A stretch of 64,000 nucleotides of DNA, from the NCBI GenBank assembly GCA_947495055.1, contig CANLXO010000004.1, positions 124,001-188,000 on the forward strand. The letters are read 5' to 3'. Shown here piece after piece: positions 24,621 to 33,472 of this stretch. Each line of letters starts with the position of its first letter. Within the stretch, counting starts at the first letter, position 1. The DNA is from an uncultured Psychrobacter sp. (lineage in GTDB: Bacteria > Pseudomonadota > Gammaproteobacteria > Pseudomonadales > Moraxellaceae). A model generated the notes under the pieces. That model made no database searches. It worked only from the letters and a program-made list of their open reading frames with translations, and was not told the origin of the DNA. The position numbers were made by a program, and so were the translations under genes.

Positions 24621-25741
24621 ATGTTTTCTCGCTTATGGGCTGAATCGCTTCTCAACTGGCTGACTGATTGAGCAGTGAGCTCGCCAATTTTTTGTAGATC
24701 AAAAGCGCCATGGCTTTGGCGTATAAATACAGGTAAGTCAGCGGCCACTCTTGCAAAATGTGCATTGCCGCAAAACGGTGCTGCACCTAGTGCCTGTCCG
24801 GCAGCATCCAATACTTGCCTTGCTACTTGCTCAGTATGTGCTCTGAGCTGACGAATAGCTAACTCATGACTGTGCTGCGGCTGCGTATCGATTAGGCGCG
24901 CGACGCGATAAAAGGATTGCTGAGTCGCTGCTAATATCATGCTGACTTGACCTAAATACATGGCCTTAAAATCGTTAGGCTTATGCTGATAAGCTTTGAT
25001 TAAATAGTCTGCTAGATAGACTGTCGCACCATACCAACAAGCGGCAACTCCAGCGGCGCCATGCCAAAATCCTACTCTGTCTAAATACTCATTTGCTGCG
25101 CCAACTTGCTCAGCGGCTACGTTATCAAAATCTATCGTCGCTGTATCCGTAGCTTGCATACCAACCGCCTGCCAGCTACTAGTGTCAATAGCAATACCGT
25201 CTTGTTGCATATCGACGATCAGCAATTGCGAACGAGCGTCTTTGTCACGATAAGTCATCAGCCCATAATCAACAGTGTGCGCCCCTGAGCACCAAGATTT
25301 AGTGCCATTAACAGTGCCATGAACTTGGCCTTGCTGGCTAGTTTCGTCCGGCTTAAAGGATAAAGGGTGACCCTCTGCTGCCCAAACTGCAAGCAAGCCT
25401 TTTACAGGTTTTGCGTAGCCAATTTCATACAAGATACTCAGCGCATCTAAGTGTGATTCAAACCATTTAGCAAGGGTTAGATCAACACTTGCGACATAAG
25501 CGAGGATTTGCCAACGCTCAAGGGTGCTTGCATCTTGTCCATTGCCATCACTAGTGGCGTTACCAGGATGCGGTACGCTTTGACTGTACTTGACTAAAAT
25601 GTCTAATATATCGTAGCGTCGTTCATCGGTGATACTAAGCGTATTTAGCACTTGCTGATCAGCGACTAGCCTTTTTTCTATATCGCCTTTGATACTCTCT
25701 AATAAAGTATTTTGCCGTAATGGGACTTCTATATTAGCCAT
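24608..25741 (-). CDS. Acyl-CoA dehydrogenase-like flavoprotein
   Basis: I take the ATG at 25741, with GGAG six bases upstream (MANIEVPLRQ), giving 377 residues; the frame extends further upstream into otsA but without a start signal. It is an acyl-CoA dehydrogenase-like protein: N-terminal helical domain, central LVIDMQQDGIAIDTSSWQAVGMQATDTATIDFDNV flavin-contact region, and a C-terminal helical domain. The classical catalytic Glu positions are not evident, and the C-terminal RQSHGAFDL motif replaces the usual one, so it may be an oxidase- or monooxygenase-like relative. It starts 13 bp after otsA and overlaps the PIG-L gene. Its role in the cluster is unknown. Confidence 0.7.
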   Translation of the reverse strand: MANIEVPLRQNTLLESIKGDIEKRLVADQQVLNTLSITDERRYDILDILVKYSQSVPHPGNATSDGNGQDASTLERWQILAYVASVDLTLAKWFESHLDALSILYEIGYAKPVKGLLAVWAAEGHPLSFKPDETSQQGQVHGTVNGTKSWCSGAHTVDYGLMTYRDKDARSQLLIVDMQQDGIAIDTSSWQAVGMQATDTATIDFDNVAAEQVGAANEYLDRVGFWHGAAGVAACWYGATVYLADYLIKAYQHKPNDFKAMYLGQVSMILAATQQSFYRVARLIDTQPQHSHELAIRQLRAHTEQVARQVLDAAGQALGAAPFCGNAHFARVAADLPVFIRQSHGAFDLQKIGELTAQSVSQLRSDSAHKRENIWQL

Positions 25742-25754
25742 AACATTCTCCAAA

Positions 25755-27374
25755 TTACTCTTGTAAATCAAACTTATGAGTAGTTCTTGGTAACGTGTTT
25801 TTTGCTTGATCAGACTTAATAGTATATAGATCCGCCAAAAAGTCTTGTTGCCAAGCATTAATATCATAGTTGCGTAAGCCCGCTAGTAGCGTCTGATGCC
25901 GCTCTTTTCGCTCCGAGAGTGGCATCGTTAAGGCCGTTTTTAAACCCTCTATGATACTTACGGGTTGATGCGGATCAATGATCACTGCTGCTTGCATATG
26001 TTCGGCGGCGCCTGCATATTTTGAGAGTAGTAGCACGCCAGGATCATCAAGATTTTGCGCGGCGATATATTCTTTGGCAACAAGGTTCATACCGTCCTTA
26101 AGCGAGTTCACCCAGCCCACATTACTATGCCAAAATGCTTGCATCAGCGTCTCATGATCAAGCACTTTTTCGCTGTAATGAACCGCCTGCCAGTTATGTT
26201 GTAAAGTACAGTTACGAGATGTATTTTGTGAGTGATATGTGTGACAGCTAGAAGTTGCAAATTGCTGATTGATATCATCAACGACTTGCTTAACCTGAGT
26301 ATAAAGCTGCTGGTAAACGGCTAAGTCCAAGCGGCTCGGACAGGCAATTTGTAGTAGTTCAAGCTGATGTTGATAGGCAGGATATGTCTTGAGAAATTTA
26401 TGATATGCCCAAAACCGCTGCAACAAACCTTTTGAATAATCAATTCTATCGACTGCTATGATTTGCTGTGCTACTGACTGAGTAGTACTGTCTTTTGGTC
26501 TGTGTGTCAAATTTTTGGATGATAGATGACTTACTTGTGTTTGAATTTTATCGACATTGATGCCTATAGGGTAGGTGTGGATGGTCAAATGGTGCGATGT
26601 AGGGTAGCCCAAATCAATTTGTACATGGGTTTTATCTGATTTTATAGACTCTACATCATTTAACAATGAATATATCGTTTGAGTGTTTAGATCATTAGAT
26701 AAATAGTAGCTTAAGACGTCTATACAGTTGATCTTATCTTGCACAGTTTGCATACCAATGACGTCGTAATGGGCAAGATGCGTTATAAGTTCAGCACTTT
26801 TGTCTATTTTTTTCCAAAACGCTAATGGCGCAAACGGAATGTGCAAAAAAAAGCCAATACGGTTGTTGATACCTAGCTTTCGGCAATAATACGCCACGCT
26901 CAAAAAGTGATAATCATGTACCCAAATGACATCGTCAGGCTCAATGATTTGACTTAATTGACGCGCAAACAAACGGTTTACCGCCTGATAGCCTGCATAA
27001 TCATCCATAGCTTCACTGACTAATTCTGGGCGCTCATGTAGCATGAACCACAGCACACTATTGGCAAAACCGCAGTAGAAATGCTGATACTGCCTGCGCG
27101 TAAGTGCTGTCGTCATGTAGGTAACGTCTTTATGCGCTTGCTGCTTATAAGAACGTGTATCAGTTTGTGTATTGGTCTGCGAAAAAAAGCTGTGTTTGCG
27201 GCTATTAAACTGGTTGCTATTATCAGCAAAAGTTTCGACCACTTCGCCATTCCAGCCCATCCAAATCACCGAACTGCCGACCAATATATCGTCCAATGCT
27301 ACGGCAAGCCCGCCCGCCGCCTGAGCATCATCAGGCATTTTCACCCGATTTGATAAGACGATTAGACGGCTCAC
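25755..27374 (-). CDS. otsA: Trehalose-6-phosphate synthase
   Basis: The 539-residue GT20 glycosyltransferase joins UDP-glucose and glucose-6-phosphate to trehalose-6-phosphate. Visible family residues are SNRV (8-11) with the Gly-Gly-Leu-Ala loop, VWVHDYHFL, FFLHIPFAP, AVDRIDYSKGLLQRF and SKYAGAAEHM near the donor site. The GTG start overlaps the otsB stop by four bases (GTGA), so the two are coupled. It makes trehalose for osmotic, cold or desiccation stress, a common need in a cold-adapted genus. The four genes that follow are tightly packed behind it in the same operon and might use a trehalose-linked or stress-linked product. Confidence 0.95.
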   Translation of the reverse strand: MSRLIVLSNRVKMPDDAQAAGGLAVALDDILVGSSVIWMGWNGEVVETFADNSNQFNSRKHSFFSQTNTQTDTRSYKQQAHKDVTYMTTALTRRQYQHFYCGFANSVLWFMLHERPELVSEAMDDYAGYQAVNRLFARQLSQIIEPDDVIWVHDYHFLSVAYYCRKLGINNRIGFFLHIPFAPLAFWKKIDKSAELITHLAHYDVIGMQTVQDKINCIDVLSYYLSNDLNTQTIYSLLNDVESIKSDKTHVQIDLGYPTSHHLTIHTYPIGINVDKIQTQVSHLSSKNLTHRPKDSTTQSVAQQIIAVDRIDYSKGLLQRFWAYHKFLKTYPAYQHQLELLQIACPSRLDLAVYQQLYTQVKQVVDDINQQFATSSCHTYHSQNTSRNCTLQHNWQAVHYSEKVLDHETLMQAFWHSNVGWVNSLKDGMNLVAKEYIAAQNLDDPGVLLLSKYAGAAEHMQAAVIIDPHQPVSIIEGLKTALTMPLSERKERHQTLLAGLRNYDINAWQQDFLADLYTIKSDQAKNTLPRTTHKFDLQE

Positions 27375-28255
27375 AATGATGGTCCTAAATATTTAGGCGA
27401 ATTAAGTGGAGAAGATTCTGTTAAGTGACGAGGTAGTGAGGCTTGCTTTTGATAAAAAGTAAAAAATCGGTGAAGTAGCGTCACTACTTCATCTGTGTCA
27501 TTCACATAGTAATGTGCAGAAGTCGGCTCAGTACCGACTTTGATACCCATACCTGCTTTGTGATCGCCCTGTATCGCCTCAAATCCTGCTTCGTCAGTGC
27601 TGTCATCACCAATAAATATGGGACAAAGTGTCTTATCCGTCTGCATTGATTGTAGCAAAGTCAAAATTGCCGTGCCTTTATTCGCGTCTTGTGACACTAG
27701 CTCCCAAACATATTTACCAGATTTTATGACCCAATTAGGGTAAGGTTTTGCGACTTGAGTGATCAGGCTATACGCAACCTCTGCTAAAGCTGGATACTCG
27801 CGGAAATGTAAGGCGATAGAGTAGGGTTTATCTTCTATACGGACTTTAGGATAAAACTGGCAGGCCTGTAGAAGTGCCTGTTTGATAGCGCTAAGCTCTT
27901 TGATATCTATCTGCTTGATATGAGTCATATCGTCTGTCTGACCCGTTGAGTGCTTATTGGTAAAGATCTCAAGACCGTGGGTGGCGGCGATAGGTAAGAC
28001 CAAAGGGAAGAGCATTGTCCTTGCGTTATCCAGACTACGGCCCGTGACAACCGCAATATCGACGCCTAAGTCTTGTATTTGTTGCAATATATTAAGAGTC
28101 GTACTAGGAATGAAGCTATCTTTTGGGTCAAGAGTAAAAGTAGCTAGCGTGCCATCGATATCCAAAAACAAACAGTATTGATTCTGATAGGACAGATACT
28201 CAGCGAACGTATCAGGCGCCAAGTATATAGGCGTGGACTTGCTAGATAAGGTCAT
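27371..28255 (-). CDS. otsB: Trehalose-6-phosphate phosphatase
   Basis: The 294-residue HAD-family phosphatase has the motif FLDIDGTLA (nucleophile Asp32, acid/base Asp34), DIAVVTGRSLDNA, and GDDSTDEAGFEAI, all typical of OtsB. It converts trehalose-6-phosphate to trehalose. It is the first gene of the operon; the ATG has AAAGGA six bases upstream. Inverted repeats lie about 120-140 bp upstream (28356-28395), which may be regulatory. The C-terminal residues run into the otsA start codon. Confidence 0.95.
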   Translation of the reverse strand: MTLSSKSTPIYLAPDTFAEYLSYQNQYCLFLDIDGTLATFTLDPKDSFIPSTTLNILQQIQDLGVDIAVVTGRSLDNARTMLFPLVLPIAATHGLEIFTNKHSTGQTDDMTHIKQIDIKELSAIKQALLQACQFYPKVRIEDKPYSIALHFREYPALAEVAYSLITQVAKPYPNWVIKSGKYVWELVSQDANKGTAILTLLQSMQTDKTLCPIFIGDDSTDEAGFEAIQGDHKAGMGIKVGTEPTSAHYYVNDTDEVVTLLHRFFTFYQKQASLPRHLTESSPLNSPKYLGPSL

Positions 28256-28355
28256 GCTTTTTCCTTTAATAGGACAGGGTTAGGACCTATTTGAATAAGG
28301 GGTTAAAAACGAGAAGTTTATCAACCATTAATGCTCAGAAACCATTGATAACTAA

Positions 28356-28395
28356 GGCAAACCTTATTAAAAGTTTGCCATAATACAATGGCAAA
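28356..28395. promoter_or_regulatory. Overlapping inverted repeats upstream of otsB
   Basis: GGCAAAC (28356-28362) and GTTTGCC (28373-28379) form one inverted repeat with a 10-bp spacer; TTTGCCAT (28374-28381) and ATGGCAAA (28388-28395) form a second with a 6-bp spacer, sharing the middle arm. The three GGCAAA/TTTGCC arms could allow alternative mRNA hairpins or be operators for the trehalose operon. Confidence 0.45.
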
Positions 28396-28569
28396 AAAAC
28401 CAATAATTGAGTAGATTTTTTTAGTATTCGTCTTTATCGCTACTGTAAAAACATCTGGTTTGCTTTTACTTACCTCATGACTTTTAGCAAACATTAAACC
28501 TATAATTTTATAGCTTAAGTGTTGTGTTAGTGATTTATCGAAAATCTCATATCTCTAAAAATTAGAAAA

Positions 28570-28585
28570 GGTAATATTAATTACT
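28570..28585. promoter_or_regulatory. GGTAAT-type operator site A
   Basis: GGTAATATTAATTACT fits GGTAAT-N4-ATTACC with one mismatch in the last base. It is 192 bp upstream of the first acyl-CoA dehydrogenase start. Three similar sites occur nearby at 28678, 37100 and 37210. Confidence 0.5.
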
Positions 28586-28677
28586 ATTATATTGAATCCG
28601 ATTGCATCGCTACTTTTATTGTCTTAGTATAACTTCCGCACTTTAACAATATTTAATATCAGATAACGGTCTACAGC

Positions 28678-28693
28678 GGTAATAAATATTACC
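28678..28693. promoter_or_regulatory. GGTAAT-type operator site B
   Basis: GGTAATAAATATTACC has perfect GGTAAT/ATTACC arms around a 4-bp centre, 84 bp upstream of the first acyl-CoA dehydrogenase start, a place where a repressor would be effective. Confidence 0.6.
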
Positions 28694-28776
28694 ATTAGTG
28701 CTAAATATTCTATTCGACATCTACAATATCAAAACAAATTGATTATTACTCTCCGAAATCGTCAAGGAATAATTCC

Positions 28777-29928
28777 ATGAGTATCGAAAACCTAGCGCCA
28801 GACTGGATGACTCAAGAGCGCAAAATGATTTATGAGAGTGCGCTCAAAATGTTTAAAGGTTGGGAGCCAAAAGACGAGCAGTGGCGCAAAAACGGCATGA
28901 TCGATCGCGAGGCTTGGGAAGAGGCTGGCGAGAACGGTTTTTTGTGTGCCTCAATGCCTGAAGAGTATGGCGGCGGCGGCGGTGATTTTCGTGATGAAGT
29001 CGCTATCATTTATGCTCAAGCAGAATCCAATCAGTCAGGATTTGGCGGTATCGTGCATTCAGGAATCGTCGCGCCTTACATTTTGCATCATGCAACAAAA
29101 GAGCAAAAGCAAGAATGGCTACCAAAAATGGCAAGTGGCGAATACATCGCGGCTATCGCTATGACGGAACCGGGCACAGGCTCAGATTTGCAAGCGCTAA
29201 AGACTTATGCGGTAAAAGATGGCGACGACTATATTATCAATGGCTCAAAGACCTTTATTACTAATGGTCAGCATGCCAATTTGATTTTGGTGGCTTGCAA
29301 AACGGATCGTGATAAGGGCGCTCAAGGCGTCTCACTTATCGTCGTAGAGACAGAGGGGTTAGAAGGGTTTGAGCGTGGTCGCAACTTGGATAAGGTTGGT
29401 CTGTCATCGCAAGATACCTCAGAGCTTTCGTTTAGTAACGTGCGCGTCCCGCAAAAGAATCTGCTCGGTCCGATAGAGGGGATGGGGTTTATTCAAATGA
29501 TGCAAGAGCTACCACGTGAGCGCTTGATTATTGCGCTGACAGGTATTGGCGCGATGAAGCTGGCTATCAATTTGACTTTGGATTATGTCAAAGAGCGCGA
29601 AGCCTTTGGCAAGCCGGTGTGGAAATTCCAAAATACTAAATTTAAGATGGCAGAGTGTTATGCCAATTATCTAGCTGCTCATAGTATGTGTGATCTAGCG
29701 ATAGATGCCATTATGGAAAAAAGACTGTCGATTCCTCATGCCTCATTAATCAAATACTGGGTCACTGAAAAGCAGTGTGAAGTGATCGATGAATGTGTGC
29801 AATTATTCGGTGGTTATGGTTATATGAATGAGTACCCTATTGCGCGTCTATACGCTGATGCGCGGGTACAGAAAATATATGGCGGTACTAACGAGATTAT
29901 GAAAGAGCTTGCGGCCCGCTTTATGTAG
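28777..29928 (+). CDS. Acyl-CoA dehydrogenase, long-chain type
   Basis: The 383-residue flavoenzyme oxidises acyl-CoA to trans-2-enoyl-CoA. The FAD/substrate motifs AMTEPGTGSDLQ, KTFITNGQ and the C-terminal IYGGTNEIMKEL are clear. Position 376 of the medium-chain family is Gly here (YGGTNE), so the catalytic base is probably Glu248 in MQELPRERLII, as in long-chain and isovaleryl-CoA dehydrogenases. It has AAGGA eight bases before the ATG. It is the first gene of a degradation locus and 75-80% similar by eye to the second copy at 37349, with two GGTAAT operators upstream. Confidence 0.92.
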   Translation: MSIENLAPDWMTQERKMIYESALKMFKGWEPKDEQWRKNGMIDREAWEEAGENGFLCASMPEEYGGGGGDFRDEVAIIYAQAESNQSGFGGIVHSGIVAPYILHHATKEQKQEWLPKMASGEYIAAIAMTEPGTGSDLQALKTYAVKDGDDYIINGSKTFITNGQHANLILVACKTDRDKGAQGVSLIVVETEGLEGFERGRNLDKVGLSSQDTSELSFSNVRVPQKNLLGPIEGMGFIQMMQELPRERLIIALTGIGAMKLAINLTLDYVKEREAFGKPVWKFQNTKFKMAECYANYLAAHSMCDLAIDAIMEKRLSIPHASLIKYWVTEKQCEVIDECVQLFGGYGYMNEYPIARLYADARVQKIYGGTNEIMKELAARFM

Positions 29929-30024
29929 CCTGCTATAAAAAAATGTAGTTAAATTTTAAAAGAGTCTAGCTAGACATTTATTACCAATTTTATTATTCAT
30001 TTAAAAAGTGAAAAAGGGATTTTT

Positions 30025-31233
30025 ATGACTGAGACCGCTTATATCTATGACAGTATTCGTACCCCTCGTGGTAAAGGCAAAAAGGACGGTGCTTTATATC
30101 AAGCGTCGCCTACTTGGCTGGTTCGTGGCTTATTAAAGGAGATGGAGCAGCGTCATAACTTGGACACCAGCTTGGTAGATGACGTGGTGCTAGGCTGCGT
30201 CACCCCAGTCGGCGAGCAAGGCTCTGATATCGCTCGTACTGCCGTTCTTGACGCTGGTTGGGCGCGGGGCGTGGCAGGATTAACCTTGTCGCGATTTTGT
30301 GCATCAGGGCTTGAATCTATTAATCTAGCTGCAGCCAAAGTCATGTCGGGTATGGAGGATATGGTCGTCGCAGGCGGCGTTGAGTCCATGAGCCGCGTAC
30401 CCATGGGCTCTGATGGTGGCTCTTGGTACATGGATCCACGTATCAATGACGCGACTGGCTTTGTACCGCAAGGCGTAGGTGCTGACACGATAGCTACGCT
30501 CAAAGGCTTTAGTCGTAGCGATGTTGATGCCTTTGCAACCGAGTCACATCGCCGCGCTTCCAATGCTTGGGAGCAGGGCTACAATGATAAATCAGTCGTG
30601 CCCGTCACAGACATCAACGGCATGCTACTCTTAGATAAGGATGAGACCATTCGTCCCAATACCAGTGTTGAAACTTTGGCAGGGCTAAATCCATCTTTTG
30701 CTATGCCTGGTCAAATGGGTTTTGATAGCGTCATCTTGGATAAATACACGACTATCGAGAAGGTAAATCACGTCCATCACGCGGGTAATTCCTCAGGTAT
30801 CGTTGATGGCGCGGCGCTTTGCCTAGTCGGTAGTGCTGCTGCTGGTAAAAAAGCAGGACTCAAACCGCGCGCCAAAATTACTATGGCCTCAGTCATAGGT
30901 TCAGAGCCCTCTATCATGCTAACGGGCCCAACGCCTGCCTGCCAAAAAGCGCTAGATAAAGCGGGCATGAAAGCCTCTGATATCGATCTGTGGGAGATTA
31001 ACGAAGCGTTTGCTGCGGTACCTATGAATACCGCTCATGACCTTGGTATCTCGCTTGATATCGTCAACGTCAATGGCGGCGCTATCGCCATGGGACACCC
31101 GCTAGGGGCTACTGGCGCTATGCTCATGACTACGGTGCTAGATGAGCTTGAGCGCCGTGATCTCAAAACCGCCATGCTGACCTTATGTGTTGGTGGTGGT
31201 ATGGGTATTGCGACTATCATTGAGCGCGTATAA
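30025..31233 (+). CDS. Acetyl-CoA C-acyltransferase (thiolase)
   Basis: The 402-residue thiolase cleaves 3-ketoacyl-CoA with CoA. The active-site residues are Cys92 ([12 protein letters not shown]), His358 ([11 protein letters not shown]) and Cys388 (TLCVGGGMG). The ATG has AAGGGA about five bases upstream. It lies 96 bp after the acyl-CoA dehydrogenase and 55 bp before the FadB-like gene, so the set provides a complete beta-oxidation cycle when paired with that enzyme. Length and motifs are normal. Confidence 0.93.
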   Translation: MTETAYIYDSIRTPRGKGKKDGALYQASPTWLVRGLLKEMEQRHNLDTSLVDDVVLGCVTPVGEQGSDIARTAVLDAGWARGVAGLTLSRFCASGLESINLAAAKVMSGMEDMVVAGGVESMSRVPMGSDGGSWYMDPRINDATGFVPQGVGADTIATLKGFSRSDVDAFATESHRRASNAWEQGYNDKSVVPVTDINGMLLLDKDETIRPNTSVETLAGLNPSFAMPGQMGFDSVILDKYTTIEKVNHVHHAGNSSGIVDGAALCLVGSAAAGKKAGLKPRAKITMASVIGSEPSIMLTGPTPACQKALDKAGMKASDIDLWEINEAFAAVPMNTAHDLGISLDIVNVNGGAIAMGHPLGATGAMLMTTVLDELERRDLKTAMLTLCVGGGMGIATIIERV

Positions 31234-31288
31234 CCTCTTTATTTACTACATAAAAATGATAACTTTGAGATCATTTAAAGGATAAAAA

Positions 31289-33472
31289 ATGACGACAAAT
31301 ACAGCTACAGACAGCATAGATGCTATCAACACTCTCGCCAATTTTTCAGCGCAGCGTGATGACGATATCATTATCGTTGCTATCGATCAAAGCGCGCGAA
31401 AAATGAACGTTATCGGCGATGGTTTTACCGATGCTTTTGCTGCTATGACAGACAGCTTTATCAAGGATGAGTCAGCTAAAGGCCTCATTTTAACGTCAGC
31501 AAAAGACAGCTTCGTGGTTGGCGCGGATATCGATCAACTCTCAAACATTGAAACGGCTCAGCAGGCGTTTGATTTAGTCGAAGATCTAAAATCTAGCCTA
31601 CGTAAACTTGAAACCTCAGGTAAACCGGTAGTCGCTGCTATGACGGGAACGGCATTAGGCGGCGGGCTTGAGCTGGCACTAGCTTGTCACTACCGTATAG
31701 CGATTGACTCTCCAAAAACCAAACTGGGTCTGCCAGAGGTTAAGCTAGGTCTACTACCAGGCGGCGGCGGCACTCAGCGCCTGCCAAGGCTCGTCGGTAT
31801 TCAAAAAGCGCTTGAGCTGATGACGCAAGGGGTCGAGCTTCGGGCTAAAGCGGCCTTAGATATCGGTCTTATCGATGCTACGGCTACTGATTTCGATGAT
31901 ATGTTGGCGCAAGCTAAAGACTGGATCAAAGCTAATCCCAAAGCACAGCAACCTTGGGATAAAAAAGGCTTTAAAATCCCTGGTGGCAACAGCATGCACC
32001 CTAAAGTGGTGCAAATGTTCTCAATCGCACCTGCCATGGCTAATCAAAAGTCGCATGGCAACTATCCTGCGATCACCCATATCATGTCTAGCGTCTTTGA
32101 AGGCTGCATCGTCGATATCGATACTGGTCTTGAGCTTGAGTCGCGTTTCTTCGCCGCTTGTGTGTTATCGCCCGAATCTAGAAACATGATCAACACCCTT
32201 TGGACGCAGCTCAATAGCATCAAAAAAGGCCAGTCGCGTCCTGATGGTATTGAGCGCTACAAGACCAAAAAAGTAGGCATCTTAGGCGCAGGTATGATGG
32301 GCGCAGGTATCGCCTATGTCAGTGCCAAAGCGGGACTAGATGTGGTATTACTCGATACCGAGTTGGCAGGTGCCGAAAAAGGCAAAGCCTACTCTACTAA
32401 GTTGCTAGACAAGGCCATCAGCCGTAAGCGCTCAACTGAGGATAAGAAGCAAGCGCTACTTAATCGTATTCACCCGACCGTCTCTTATGACGATTTAGCA
32501 GACTGCGATTTAATCATCGAGGCAGTGTTTGAAAACCGAGAGATCAAGGCTAAGTGTACTCAGCAGTCTGAAGCCGTGATTCCAGAATCAGCCGTTTATG
32601 CGTCTAACACCTCAACCCTGCCTATCACCGGATTGGCTGAGGCCAGCAAACGCCCACAGCAATTTATTGGTCTGCATTTCTTCTCGCCCGTCGACAAGAT
32701 GCCTTTGGTCGAGATCATTGTCGGCGAAAAGACCGACGATGACACCTTAGCCAAAGCTTTTGATTATGTCTTGCAAATCGGCAAAACGCCAATCGTCGTT
32801 AATGACAGTCGCGGGTTTTATACTTCACGCGTATTCGGCACTTATGTGTCAGAAGGCGTCACTATGCTCGGTGAGGGCGTACATCCGCGCAGTATTGAGG
32901 TCGCAGGTCTGAAGACGGGTATGCCTATGCCGCCCTTAGCGCTACAAGATGAGGTATCACTAAGCTTAGCTTTACATGTGAGTGAGCAGCAGCAAAAAGA
33001 TATGGAAGCGGAGGGTAAAACCATGGAGATGCGCCCCTCGTACGATATTCTCAAAACTTTAGTCAAAGAGCACGACCGCGAAGGTAAAAAGAACGGTAAA
33101 GGCTTTTATGAGTATCCTGAAAAAGGCGATAAGCACTTATGGCCTGAGCTGGTTAACTTATATCCAACCGCGTCAGAGCAGCCAAGCCAAGAGGATCTTG
33201 TGGATCGTTTGATGTTTATTCAAGCCAATGAGTCGGCTAAATGTTTTGAAGAAAACGTCGTGCGCTCAGTGGCCGATACCAATATCGGCTCTATCTTTGG
33301 TTGGGGATTTGCACCGCATCAAGGCGGCACACTACAGTTCATTAATTCTATGGGTGTCGAGCAGTTTGTCGCCCGTAGTCGTCAGCTTGCCAAGCAATAC
33401 GGCGAGCGGTTTGAGCCGGCTACTATCTTGGTCAAGATGGCGGCAAATGGCGAGGAGTTTGCAGATGGTTAA
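31289..33472 (+). CDS. Bifunctional enoyl-CoA hydratase / 3-hydroxyacyl-CoA dehydrogenase (FadB/FadJ-like)
   Basis: The 727-residue enzyme has an N-terminal enoyl-CoA hydratase domain (GTALGGGLELALACHYRIA and the LPEVKLGLLPGGGGTQRLPRLVG segment containing a catalytic Glu) and a central NAD-binding domain (VGILGAGMMGAGIAYVSAKAGLDVVLLD), followed by the HFFSPVDKMPLVEII substrate-binding region and a C-terminal helical domain. It therefore carries out the middle two steps of beta-oxidation. The ATG has AAAGGA six bases upstream. Its 3' end overlaps the CoA-transferase start by eight bases. The alpha subunit lacks an adjacent fadA-type partner other than the thiolase just upstream. Confidence 0.93.
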   Translation: MTTNTATDSIDAINTLANFSAQRDDDIIIVAIDQSARKMNVIGDGFTDAFAAMTDSFIKDESAKGLILTSAKDSFVVGADIDQLSNIETAQQAFDLVEDLKSSLRKLETSGKPVVAAMTGTALGGGLELALACHYRIAIDSPKTKLGLPEVKLGLLPGGGGTQRLPRLVGIQKALELMTQGVELRAKAALDIGLIDATATDFDDMLAQAKDWIKANPKAQQPWDKKGFKIPGGNSMHPKVVQMFSIAPAMANQKSHGNYPAITHIMSSVFEGCIVDIDTGLELESRFFAACVLSPESRNMINTLWTQLNSIKKGQSRPDGIERYKTKKVGILGAGMMGAGIAYVSAKAGLDVVLLDTELAGAEKGKAYSTKLLDKAISRKRSTEDKKQALLNRIHPTVSYDDLADCDLIIEAVFENREIKAKCTQQSEAVIPESAVYASNTSTLPITGLAEASKRPQQFIGLHFFSPVDKMPLVEIIVGEKTDDDTLAKAFDYVLQIGKTPIVVNDSRGFYTSRVFGTYVSEGVTMLGEGVHPRSIEVAGLKTGMPMPPLALQDEVSLSLALHVSEQQQKDMEAEGKTMEMRPSYDILKTLVKEHDREGKKNGKGFYEYPEKGDKHLWPELVNLYPTASEQPSQEDLVDRLMFIQANESAKCFEENVVRSVADTNIGSIFGWGFAPHQGGTLQFINSMGVEQFVARSRQLAKQYGERFEPATILVKMAANGEEFADG

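Larger units (their letters stand above)
28256..28776. other. Divergent intergenic region otsB / acyl-CoA dehydrogenase
   Basis: This AT-rich gap of about 520 bp contains no gene. It holds the inverted-repeat cluster at 28356-28395 nearer otsB and two GGTAAT-N4-ATTACC-type operators at 28570-28585 and 28678-28693 nearer the acyl-CoA dehydrogenase start, all listed separately. Confidence 0.5.

Noticed and set aside
29964..29975. GTCTAGCTAGAC palindrome between the acyl-CoA dehydrogenase and thiolase genes
   Set aside because: Only 12 bp and no partner elsewhere in the window; likely chance in a short spacer.
31250..31277. AAATGAT/ATCATTT hairpin upstream of the FadB-like gene
   Set aside because: AT-only short stem next to the ribosome-binding site, with no sign of conservation or T-run; too weak to call.
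33228..33464. N-terminal extension of the CoA-transferase frame
   Set aside because: It lies inside the FadB-like gene in another frame; the ATG at 33465 has a strong GAGGAG at proper spacing and the family homology starts there.
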